Source: Burkholderia ambifaria AMMD (GTDB lineage: Bacteria; Pseudomonadota; Gammaproteobacteria; Burkholderiales; Burkholderiaceae). From it: 64,000 nucleotides of DNA. The notes under the pieces are model-generated. The model ran no database searches, was not told the DNA's origin, and worked only from the letters and a program-made list of their open reading frames with translations. The DNA is taken from the NCBI RefSeq assembly GCF_000203915.1, contig NC_008392.1:620001-684000 (forward strand), given 5' to 3'. Each line of letters starts with the position of its first letter. Within the stretch, counting starts at the first letter, position 1. The position numbers were made by a program, and so were the translations under genes. Below are positions 34,855 to 42,541 of the stretch, one piece after another.

Positions 34855-36279
34855 ATGCGAACGTCACAACAGTCCTATATCGACGGCCAGTGGCTCGATC
34901 CGGCCGATGCGAAGTCGATCGACGTGATCGACCCGAGCACGGCGCGGCCGTATGCGCAGCTCAGGATCGGCGGGCCGGCCGACGTCGACCGGGCGGTCAG
35001 CGCGGCGAAGCAGGCCTTCGATACGTACTCGCGCTGGACGGTCGACGAGCGTGTCGCGCTGCTGCGGCGCGTGCTCGAGATCTACCAGCGCCGCTACGAC
35101 GAAGTCGCGCACACGATCAGCCAGGAGATGGGTGCGCCGATCGCGTTCGCACGCGCGATGCAGGCCGCGGTCGGCACCGCGCATCTCGAACAGACGATCC
35201 GTGCGCTGCAGGCGTTCCGGTTCAGCACGCAGACCGATTCGCTGCTCGTGTCGCACGAGCCGATCGGCGTGTGCGCACTGATCACGCCGTGGAACTGGCC
35301 GATCAACCAGATCGTGTGCAAGGTCGCGCCGGCGCTCGCGGCCGGCTGCACGATGGTGCTCAAGCCGAGCGAGATCGCACCGTTCAGCGCGGTCCTGTTC
35401 GCGGAGATCCTGCACGAAGCCGGCGTGCCGCCCGGCGTGTTCAACCTCGTGCATGGCTACGGGCATGAAGTCGGCGACGCGCTGTCGCGGCATCCGGACG
35501 TCGACATGGTGTCGTTCACCGGGTCGACGCGTGCGGGCGTCGAGGTCGCGAAGGCGGCCGCCGACACGGTGAAGCGCGTGCACCAGGAGCTCGGCAGCAA
35601 GAGCCCGAACCTGATCCTGCCCGACGCCGACATCGAGGATGCGGTCGCGCGCGGCGTGCGCAGCTGCTTCAGCAATAGCGGGCAGTCGTGCAACGCGCCG
35701 ACGCGGATGTTCGTGCATGTCGACCAGCTGGCCGCGGCCGAGGCAGCGGCGCGTGCCGAGGCGGCGCGCACGGTCGTCGGCGATCCGCGTTCGCCGGAAA
35801 CGGACATCGGACCGGTCGTCAGCCGCACGCAGTTCGACCGCATCCAGCAGCTGATCCAGCGCGGCATCGCCGAGGGCGCGACGCTCGTCGCGGGCGGGCC
35901 CGGCCGGCCCGACGGGCTGTGCGACGGCTTCTATGTGCGGCCGACGGTGTTCTCGAACGTCACGCCGGACATGACGATCGCGCGCGAGGAAATCTTCGGG
36001 CCGGTGCTGTCGATCATGACCTACCACACCGAGGACGAGGCGATCGCGCTCGCGAACGACTCGGTCTACGGGCTCGCGGCCTATGTGCAGTCGAAGGATC
36101 TCGATCGCGCACGCAGGGTAGCGGCGCGGCTGCGGGTCGGCAATGTCCACATCAACTACCCGCCGTGGAACCCGGCCGCCCCGTTCGGCGGCTACAAGCG
36201 CTCGGGCAACGGCCGCGAGTATGCGGAGTTCGGCCTCGTCGAATACCTGGAGACGAAGGGGACGACGGGGTACGCTTGA
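34855..36279 (+). CDS. Aldehyde dehydrogenase, 474 aa
   Basis: An NAD(P)-dependent aldehyde dehydrogenase. Catalytic Cys is in SGQSCNAPTRMFV and the Glu base in HQELGSKSPNLILP; the cofactor loop SFTGSTRAGVEV and the VCALITPWNWPINQI block are intact. The C-terminus FGGYKRSGNGREYAEFGLVEYLE is complete. It differs from the PuuC-like enzyme at 14 kb and is closer to the general aldehyde/betaine-aldehyde group. Starts 30 bases after the aminotransferase with CAGGAG before the ATG, so it is almost certainly co-transcribed and oxidises the transamination product. Confidence 0.88.
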   Translation: MRTSQQSYIDGQWLDPADAKSIDVIDPSTARPYAQLRIGGPADVDRAVSAAKQAFDTYSRWTVDERVALLRRVLEIYQRRYDEVAHTISQEMGAPIAFARAMQAAVGTAHLEQTIRALQAFRFSTQTDSLLVSHEPIGVCALITPWNWPINQIVCKVAPALAAGCTMVLKPSEIAPFSAVLFAEILHEAGVPPGVFNLVHGYGHEVGDALSRHPDVDMVSFTGSTRAGVEVAKAAADTVKRVHQELGSKSPNLILPDADIEDAVARGVRSCFSNSGQSCNAPTRMFVHVDQLAAAEAAARAEAARTVVGDPRSPETDIGPVVSRTQFDRIQQLIQRGIAEGATLVAGGPGRPDGLCDGFYVRPTVFSNVTPDMTIAREEIFGPVLSIMTYHTEDEAIALANDSVYGLAAYVQSKDLDRARRVAARLRVGNVHINYPPWNPAAPFGGYKRSGNGREYAEFGLVEYLETKGTTGYA

Positions 36280-36332
36280 ATGATCGAGAGGAGTTCGACG
36301 ATGCGGGTCCTGCAGACAACGACGGAGGCACG

Positions 36333-37835
36333 ATGAAAATCCTGATCGCCCGGATGAATCACGAGACGAACACGTTCTCGCCGGTGCCGACGCCGCTCGC
36401 CGCGTTCGGTCGCAACGGCCCCGACTGGGGCGACGACGCGTATCGCGCGAATCACGGGATGCGCACCGCGATGGCCGCGTTCCTCGACGCGGCCGAGCGT
36501 GAAGGCGCCGAGATCGTGACGCCCGTATCGGCGGCCGCCAACCCGAGCGGCCCGGTCGCGGCCGATGCATATGCGGCGATCTGCGATGCGATCGTCGCGG
36601 CCACGCCAGGCTGCGACGCGGTGATGCTCGATCTGCACGGCGCGATGGTCGCCGAGCAATCCGCGGACGGCGAGGGCGACCTGCTCGCGCGCGTGCGCGC
36701 CGCGCTGCCCGATGCGCCGATCGCGGTGGCGCTCGACCTGCACGCGAACGTCACGCAGAAGATGATCGACCACGCGGACGTGATCGTCAGTTTCAAGACC
36801 TATCCGCACGTCGACATGTACGAGACGGGTGAGCATGCGGCACGCGTGCTGCTCGAGCGGCTGCACGGCCGCGCGCGGCCCGTGCTCGCATGGCGGCAGC
36901 CGCCGCTGATGACGTCGACGCTGCGCAGCGCGAGCGCCGAAGGCGCGATGCGGCGCGCGGTGGAGGCCGCGCGCGCGGCCGAGGCGGAGGGGATGCTCGC
37001 GGTGTCGGTGCTGCCCGGCTTCTCGCTCGCGGATATTCCCGCGCCGTGTATCAGCGTCGTGGTGGTCGCCGACGGCGACCGTGCGGCAGCCGATGCGGTG
37101 GCCGAGCGCATCGCCCGGCAGATCTGGGACGCGCGTGACGCGTTCGTGTACCGCAGCGCGCCGCTCGCGGAATCGGTCGCGCAGGCCGCGGCGCTGGCGC
37201 GCGGCGCGGACCGTCCGGTGCTGATGCTCGATCACGGCGACAACTGCATGTCGGGCGGCCCATGCGACACGATGGACCTGCTCGAGGCCGCGCTCGCGCA
37301 GGGGCTCGACGGGATCGTCAGCGGGCCGTTGTGCGATCCCGAAGCCGTCGCGGCGCTGATCGACGCGGGCGTGGGCGCGACCGTCACGGTGCCGGTCGGC
37401 AACCGGATGCCGTCGCATGGCGGCGCGCGGCGCGCACCGTTTCGCGCGACGGGCATCGTGCGCGCCATCACCGACGGCGAATACGTGATTACCGGGCCGA
37501 CCTACACGGGCCAACGCGCATACATGGGCCGCGCGGCGGTGCTCGATATCGGCGTGGCGACGCTGGTCGTCACCGAGCGCACGCAGGAACCGTGGGATCT
37601 CGGCGTGTTCGAGAGCGTCGGCGTCGATCCACGCCGCGCACGATTCCTGCTGCTGAAGTCGCGCATGTATTGCCGGCCCGTGTTCGTGCCGATCGCGGCC
37701 GCACTCGTCGAGTGCGACAGCCGCGGCGTGACCGGGTCGGACTTCGGGCTGTTCCGCTACGAGCGGCTCGCGCGGCCCGTGTATCCGCTCGACGACGTTC
37801 GCCAGTGGGACGGCGCGGGGCCGCGCACTCGCTGA
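36333..37835 (+). CDS. M81 family metallopeptidase (MlrC-like), 500 aa
   Basis: A MlrC-family protein. The start MKILIARMNHETNTFSPVPT, the central AVMLDLHGAMVAEQ and IAVALDLHANVTQKMID, and FKTYPHVDMYETGEHAA are hallmarks of the N-terminal DUF1485 domain, and the C-terminal domain has MLDHGDNCMSGGPCDTMDLLEAAL, with conserved metal-site candidates. MlrC is named for the last step of microcystin linearised-peptide degradation, but most members occur in amino-acid or amide catabolic clusters and probably hydrolyse small amides. ATG 36333 follows GGAGGCA. Its place after the dehydrogenase suggests it trims an amide or peptide-like substrate of the same pathway; this is inference. Confidence 0.85.
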   Translation: MKILIARMNHETNTFSPVPTPLAAFGRNGPDWGDDAYRANHGMRTAMAAFLDAAEREGAEIVTPVSAAANPSGPVAADAYAAICDAIVAATPGCDAVMLDLHGAMVAEQSADGEGDLLARVRAALPDAPIAVALDLHANVTQKMIDHADVIVSFKTYPHVDMYETGEHAARVLLERLHGRARPVLAWRQPPLMTSTLRSASAEGAMRRAVEAARAAEAEGMLAVSVLPGFSLADIPAPCISVVVVADGDRAAADAVAERIARQIWDARDAFVYRSAPLAESVAQAAALARGADRPVLMLDHGDNCMSGGPCDTMDLLEAALAQGLDGIVSGPLCDPEAVAALIDAGVGATVTVPVGNRMPSHGGARRAPFRATGIVRAITDGEYVITGPTYTGQRAYMGRAAVLDIGVATLVVTERTQEPWDLGVFESVGVDPRRARFLLLKSRMYCRPVFVPIAAALVECDSRGVTGSDFGLFRYERLARPVYPLDDVRQWDGAGPRTR

Positions 37836-37953
37836 GCGGCGGCCTCGCGACACCGGTTTCGCGCTTTAGTGCATGATGCGATGGCATCGACCCGTCGAGC
37901 AGCAGGGTCGTGCGATTCCTTGCGTCCGCAACCGATCCGGAGAACCGTCCGTC

Positions 37954-39141
37954 ATGCATTCGAATCCTTTTCGCCTTCGTCGCGCCCGTCTGCTCGCCGC
38001 GCTGACGCTTGCCACCACCGCCGTCGCCGCGCACGCGGCCGACTGGATCGTGTCCGGCAACGACGGCAAGTACCAGCGCGTCGAAGGCCGCGACACCTTT
38101 CTCGCATCGCCGCCTGCCGACACGCTGACGCTGCTCGATGCCAGCGTGTTCCCGCCGAAGATCGCGCTGCAGGTCGACGTCGAGAACGGCATCCAGGGGC
38201 CGCCGCAGGCCGTCGCGATCACGCCCGACGCGAAACTCGCGCTGGTCGGCGCGCCGACGCGTTACGACACGAGCGCGAAGCAACTCGTGTACGACACGTT
38301 CCTGCAGGTCGTGAATCTCGAGGCGTCGCCGGCGGCGATCACGCGCATCGAACTCGGCACGCACCCGCAGGGGATCGCGATCGACCGGTCCGGTCGCGTC
38401 GCGCTGGTGGCGAACGTCGACGGCAGCGTGTCGATCCTGGGGATCGACGGCACGCAGGTGACGCTCGACGGCAACCTGAAGATCGGCAAGAAGCGGCTCG
38501 CCGGGATCAGCTTCACGCACGACGGCAAGCATGCGCTCGTGTCGCTGCGCGACGAGCAGGGTGTCGCGGTGCTGAACGTCGACGACGGCAAGGTGACCGA
38601 CAGCGGCGCGCGGCTGAGCACGGGCGTTGCGCCTTACACGATCGACGTGTCGAGCGACAACCGCTGGGCCGTCGTCAGCAACGTCGGGCTCGCGGGGCTG
38701 CCGGGCTATACGGGCACGCTCGCGGGCGATGCCGATTCGGTCGCGCTGATCGACGTGTCGCGCACGCCGTTCCGCACGGTCCAGTACCTGAACGTGCCGT
38801 CGCTGCCGGAAGGCGTCGCGATCTCGCCGAACGGGAAGTGGATCGCCGTGCAGGCGATGGACGGCTCGAACCTCACGGCCAACAACCCGGGCCGCCACAA
38901 GCTCGGCAAGGTCGTGCTGTTCGAGATCCGCAACGGCCGCGCGGTGCAGACGAGTGAAGTGCCGGGCGGCGAAGCCGCGCAGGGCATCGTATTCACCGCT
39001 GACAGCCGGCACGTGATCGTGCAGTTCAACGTCGAGCGGCAGCTTGCGCTGTATGCGGTGGAAGGTGGCCAGCTGCGCGATACGGGCAAGCGGATCGCGC
39101 TGTCGGGCGGGCCGTCGTCGCTGCGGACGTTGCCTCGCTGA
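37954..39141 (+). CDS. Exported YncE-like beta-propeller protein, 395 aa
   Basis: A periplasmic seven-bladed beta-propeller of the YncE/cytochrome-D1-like type. A signal peptide is clear (MHSNPFRLRRARLLAALTLA to AAHAAD). Repeated blades each contain a pattern like PQGIAIDRSGRVALVANVDGSVSIL, GISFTHDGKHALVSL, PYTIDVSSDNRWAVVSNVG, PEGVAISPNGKWIAVQAMDGS and AQGIVFTADSRHVIVQFNVE. ATG 37954 is chosen because it opens the signal peptide and is preceded by GGAGAACC. No enzymatic residues are recognisable. Such proteins often bind DNA, metals or partner proteins; the role here is unknown. Confidence 0.82.
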   Translation: MHSNPFRLRRARLLAALTLATTAVAAHAADWIVSGNDGKYQRVEGRDTFLASPPADTLTLLDASVFPPKIALQVDVENGIQGPPQAVAITPDAKLALVGAPTRYDTSAKQLVYDTFLQVVNLEASPAAITRIELGTHPQGIAIDRSGRVALVANVDGSVSILGIDGTQVTLDGNLKIGKKRLAGISFTHDGKHALVSLRDEQGVAVLNVDDGKVTDSGARLSTGVAPYTIDVSSDNRWAVVSNVGLAGLPGYTGTLAGDADSVALIDVSRTPFRTVQYLNVPSLPEGVAISPNGKWIAVQAMDGSNLTANNPGRHKLGKVVLFEIRNGRAVQTSEVPGGEAAQGIVFTADSRHVIVQFNVERQLALYAVEGGQLRDTGKRIALSGGPSSLRTLPR

Positions 39142-39245
39142 CGTGTGGCGCGGGTGGGTCGGCTGCGGGTTCGCTGTTGGCGATGCGGATGGGGCTGACG
39201 TGCGACGAGGGGCGGGGGCCGCGCCTGCGATGAACCGGCGCTCCG

Positions 39246-39380
39246 TTACGGACGCAGCAGATCGAACCCGCCGAACACGACCACGCCGCTGAGCGCAATC
39301 ATCGCGACCGAATGCTGGCCGAAATAGAGAATCGCGGCCGCGAGCCACGTGGTCAGGCAGAAGGCGCCGATGCGGGCCAT
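39246..39380 (-). CDS. Small single-pass membrane protein, 44 aa
   Basis: A very short frame with good translation signals: GAGGA lies 8 bases before the ATG on the minus strand. The product MARIGAFCLTTWLAAAILYF, then GQHSVAMIALSGVVVFGGFD, then LLRP is almost entirely hydrophobic, with two stretches that could be one long or two short membrane segments. Codon use is GC3-rich like neighbours. It is convergent with the propeller gene. No family is recognised; the case rests on the ribosome site, codon use and membrane character. Confidence 0.5.
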   Translation of the reverse strand: MARIGAFCLTTWLAAAILYFGQHSVAMIALSGVVVFGGFDLLRP

Positions 39381-39793
39381 CGTGAATTCCTCAAAGTGCG
39401 TGATGAAGGGGATGCGCGCCGAAGCCGTCGCGTCGTCGTGTCGCTGCGGGCGCGGGGCTCGCGCGGCGACGGCGCCGGACGGCGTCGCGTGTCGCGCCCG
39501 ATCGGGCGGGCGCCGGTGCGGGGGTAGCCCGCAAGGCTTGTCGAAAGCAGCCGGTGTGCTGCAGCGGCAGGCCAGCCGGCGATTTTACCAGCGCGGATGG
39601 CCGGTCATTCTGGCCCCTTCGCAGCAATCCGCAGCCTGCGCATGACAATGGCGCGCGGTGCCGGCTGCGCGGCCGCGCCGGCGCGCCGCAGAAAGCGAGA
39701 CTAAAGTTTCGTCGGACAAATACCGTAAACCGGTTGCAAGGTTTTCCCTGTTCAACCGACGCGAGTCGCACACACTCATTACGGACCGACACG
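39381..39793. other. Intergenic, 413 bases, with a candidate sigma-28 promoter
   Basis: Between the divergent small membrane gene and the FlxA-like gene. Most of it (39400-39690) is GC-rich with several short palindromes and no coding signal; the last 90 bases hold the flagellar-type promoter described separately. Confidence 0.5.
39702..39729 (+). promoter_or_regulatory. Candidate flagellar sigma-28 promoter
   Basis: TAAAGTTT at 39702-39709 is a perfect FliA (sigma-28) -35 element, followed after 12 bases by ACCGTAAA, a partial match to the GCCGATAA -10 element. It lies about 65 bases before the FlxA-like gene. E. coli flxA is FliA-dependent, so element and gene support each other. Confidence 0.5.
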
Positions 39794-40249
39794 ATGCAGA
39801 TCGATCTCTCTTCCGCCACGCAGACCCCGCTCGCCACCACCAACGCGGCCGCCAACCCGTCCGGCACAGGCGCCGCGCCGACCGCCACCGCGGCTGCGTC
39901 GTCGCCCACGGGCAGTGCAACGAAGACGTCAGCGAGCGGCGCCGCGCCGTCCGGCGGCGCGGGCGAGACGCTGGGCGCGTCGGGATCTTCGGCCGACGAT
40001 CCAGCGGTCGCGCAACTGAAACAGCTCATCGAGCGCTTGCAGAAGCAACTCGCGCAACTGCAGCAGCAAATGGCGGCCGCCGCGCAGCGCGCGAAGGATG
40101 ACCCGGCCGCGGCGGTCGAGCAGCAGACGCTGAGCGCGGAAGCGAGCACGATCTCGGGTGCGCTGTCGACGGCGATCGCGCAGCTCGCGCAGGCCCTCCA
40201 GAAGTCGGGCGGCTCGACGTCCGGCGGGTTCGTATCGACTCAGGCCTGA
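39794..40249 (+). CDS. FlxA-like coiled-coil protein, 151 aa
   Basis: The first 70 residues are a Ser/Thr/Ala/Gly-rich, probably disordered region; residues about 72-100 (VAQLKQLIERLQKQLAQLQQQMAAAAQRA) are a strong coiled coil of the FlxA type, and the C-terminus (TISGALSTAIAQLAQALQKSGG) is helical. No signal peptide. FlxA-like proteins are flagellum-regulon proteins of unknown biochemical role, and a sigma-28-like promoter upstream fits that. The ATG at 39794 lacks a strong ribosome site but no alternative is better. Confidence 0.72.
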   Translation: MQIDLSSATQTPLATTNAAANPSGTGAAPTATAAASSPTGSATKTSASGAAPSGGAGETLGASGSSADDPAVAQLKQLIERLQKQLAQLQQQMAAAAQRAKDDPAAAVEQQTLSAEASTISGALSTAIAQLAQALQKSGGSTSGGFVSTQA

Positions 40250-40337
40250 CGGCACGGCACGGCCGCCGCATAGCAGCAGCACGCCACGCCGGGCATTACA
40301 ATCGCAAGCTCGTCTCCCTCGAAAGGACGGCAGAACG

Positions 40338-41150
40338 ATGACTGCGGAATTCGCCGACGACGACCTCGTCCGCTTCGACGCGCAAGGCGGCACGCCGCTG
40401 CCCGCGGCCGATGCCGAAGGATGGCTGGACCACGACGGCGCGCGCATCTGGCACGCGTCGTTCGGCCACGGCCCGCCGGTCGTGCTGCTGCACGGCGGCC
40501 TCGGCCACGGCGGCAACTGGGGCAATCAGGTGCCGGCGCTGCTCGCGGCCGGCTACCGCGCGATCGTGATCGACAGCCGCGGCCACGGCCGCAGCACGCG
40601 CGACGATCGCCCCTATTCGTACGACCGCATGGCCTCGGACGTGCTCGCGGTACTCGATGCGCTGCACATCGGGCGCGCGCGCTTCGTCGGCTGGAGCGAC
40701 GGCGCGTGCGTGTCGCTCGTGCTGGCCGCCCGCGCGCCGCAGCGCGCGGCGGGCGTGTTCTTCTTCGCGTGCAACATGGATCCCGGCGGCACGAAGGAGA
40801 TGGTGCCGAGCCCGCTGATCGACCGCTGCTTCGCGCGACACCGCAAGGACTACGCGCGACTGTCCGCGACGCCCGACCAGTTCGACGCGTTCGTCGCCGC
40901 CGTCAGCGAAATGATGCGCACGCAACCAAATTACAGCGCGGCCGACCTCGCGGCGATCGCGGTGCCGGTCGGGATCGTGCAGGGCGAGCACGACGAGTTC
41001 ATCCGCCCCGAGCATGCGGCCTATCTCGCGCGCACGATTCCGGGCGCGACGCTGACGATCCTGCCCGGCGTGAGCCACTTCGCGCCGCTGCAGCGGCCGG
41101 CGCGCTTCAACGCCGCGATGCTGGCCTTTCTCGACCGGTTGCCTGACTGA
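40338..41150 (+). CDS. Alpha/beta-fold hydrolase, 270 aa
   Basis: A classical alpha/beta hydrolase without signal peptide. The oxyanion region is PPVVLLHGGLGHGGNWGNQVPAL (about residues 49-71), the nucleophile elbow is FVGWSDGACVSL with Ser at about residue 118, the acid is the Asp in GEHDEFIRPE, and the His is in LPGVSHFAPLQ. All triad positions are present. Closest in pattern to 3-oxoadipate enol-lactonase-like esterases, but no beta-ketoadipate genes surround it, so the substrate is open. GAAAGGA precedes ATG 40338. Confidence 0.88.
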   Translation: MTAEFADDDLVRFDAQGGTPLPAADAEGWLDHDGARIWHASFGHGPPVVLLHGGLGHGGNWGNQVPALLAAGYRAIVIDSRGHGRSTRDDRPYSYDRMASDVLAVLDALHIGRARFVGWSDGACVSLVLAARAPQRAAGVFFFACNMDPGGTKEMVPSPLIDRCFARHRKDYARLSATPDQFDAFVAAVSEMMRTQPNYSAADLAAIAVPVGIVQGEHDEFIRPEHAAYLARTIPGATLTILPGVSHFAPLQRPARFNAAMLAFLDRLPD

Positions 41151-41335
41151 CATCGGCATGGCCGGTGCATGCGTTGCATAAGATTTTCTTTAGGCTTGCG
41201 CAAAATATCCTCGATTGTTGAACGGCGGCCGGCGGCGGATAGTCCTGCTTCGACCGGCCGGCTGCAGCAGTCTCCGCGCGGCGCGGCCGGACCTGTTGTC
41301 CACACAACCATCAGAAAATCGAAGGAACCGCAACC

Positions 41336-42505
41336 ATGCGATTCAACGCGATACGCATCGCCGCGACCCTGTTCGTCGCCGCGTGCGCCGCCGTCACGGC
41401 CGGCCGCGCGGCCGCCGCCACGCCCGACGAGATCCACGACACCGTGACCCGCAACGTCGCGCCGCTGATGAAGCAGTTCGCCATTCCCGGCATGGCGATC
41501 GGCATCGTCGCCGACGGCAAGCCCTACGTGTTCGACTACGGCGTGATGTCGACGCAAACCGGCAAGCCGGTGACCGGCGACACGCTGTTCGAGATCGGCT
41601 CCGTCAGCAAGACGCTGACCGCGACGCTCGCGTCCGACGCGCAGGAGGGCGGCGAGCTGTCGCTGTCGGATCCGGCGGCCAAGTACCTGCCCGCAATGCA
41701 GGGCAAGCCGTTCGGTGGCGTGACGCTGCTCGAGCTCGGCACGCACACGCCGGGCGGGATGCCGCTGCAGGTGCCGGACAGCATCCGCGACGACGCGGAC
41801 CTGATGCGCTATCTCGATGCGTGGCGGCCCGCGTACGCGCCGGGCACGCGCCGCACGTATTCGAATGTCGCGATCGGGATGCTCGGGCAACTCACCGCGA
41901 AGGCGATGAACCGCGACTTCGCGGCGTTGATGGAACAGCGGCTATTCCCCGCGCTCGGGATGACGCATACCTATATCAACGTGCCCGCCGCGCGCCGGGG
42001 CGACTATGCGCAGGGCTATACGCAGGACGGCAAGCCGATCCGGATGACGGGCGGCATGCTGTGGCAGCCGGCGTATGGCGTCCGGACCACGGCGGCCGAC
42101 CTGCTGCGCTTCGTGCAGGCGAACATGGGGCTCGTCGAAACGGCGCCGCGTATGCAGCGCGCGCTCGAGCGCACGCACACCGGCTATTTCCGTGCGGGGC
42201 CGTTCACGCAGGACCTGATCTGGGAACAGTATCCGTATCCGGTCGCGCTGCCGACGCTGCTCGAAGGCAACGGGCCGGCGATGCTCCACGACGCGACGCC
42301 CGCGACCGAACTCAAGCCGCCGCTCGCGCCGCGCCCGGACACGTGGATCAACAAGACCGGCTCGACCAACGGCTTCAGCACCTATGTCGCGTTCGTCCCG
42401 GCGAAGCGGATCGCGATCGTGATGCTCGCGAACCGCAGCTTTCCGATCGAGGATCGCGTGAAAGCCGCGTACCGGATCGTCGAGTCGCTGAACGGCAAGC
42501 CGTAA
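41336..42505 (+). CDS. ampC: Class C beta-lactamase (AmpC-like), 389 aa
   Basis: A periplasmic serine beta-lactamase-family enzyme. Signal peptide MRFNAIRIAATLFVAACAAV to GRAAAA; then the three active-site motifs of class C enzymes: SVSK at residues 89-92 (nucleophile Ser89), YSN at 175-177 and KTG at 340-342. Length and motif spacing match true AmpC enzymes rather than the shorter esterase relatives. It would hydrolyse cephalosporins in the periplasm. No ampR-type LysR gene is adjacent, so it may be constitutive or regulated elsewhere. It converges with shc across only 36 bases. Confidence 0.88.
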   Translation: MRFNAIRIAATLFVAACAAVTAGRAAAATPDEIHDTVTRNVAPLMKQFAIPGMAIGIVADGKPYVFDYGVMSTQTGKPVTGDTLFEIGSVSKTLTATLASDAQEGGELSLSDPAAKYLPAMQGKPFGGVTLLELGTHTPGGMPLQVPDSIRDDADLMRYLDAWRPAYAPGTRRTYSNVAIGMLGQLTAKAMNRDFAALMEQRLFPALGMTHTYINVPAARRGDYAQGYTQDGKPIRMTGGMLWQPAYGVRTTAADLLRFVQANMGLVETAPRMQRALERTHTGYFRAGPFTQDLIWEQYPYPVALPTLLEGNGPAMLHDATPATELKPPLAPRPDTWINKTGSTNGFSTYVAFVPAKRIAIVMLANRSFPIEDRVKAAYRIVESLNGKP

Positions 42506-42519
42506 CGTGCGTCGTGCGC

Positions 42520-42540
42520 GTGCCCGTGCCCGTGCCCGTG
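42520..42540. repeat. GTGCCC hexamer repeat between ampC and shc
   Basis: Three and a half copies of GTGCCC fill most of the 36-base gap between the convergent ampC and shc genes. Short and perfect, in non-coding DNA; possibly only slippage product. Confidence 0.6.
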
Positions 42541-42541
42541 C

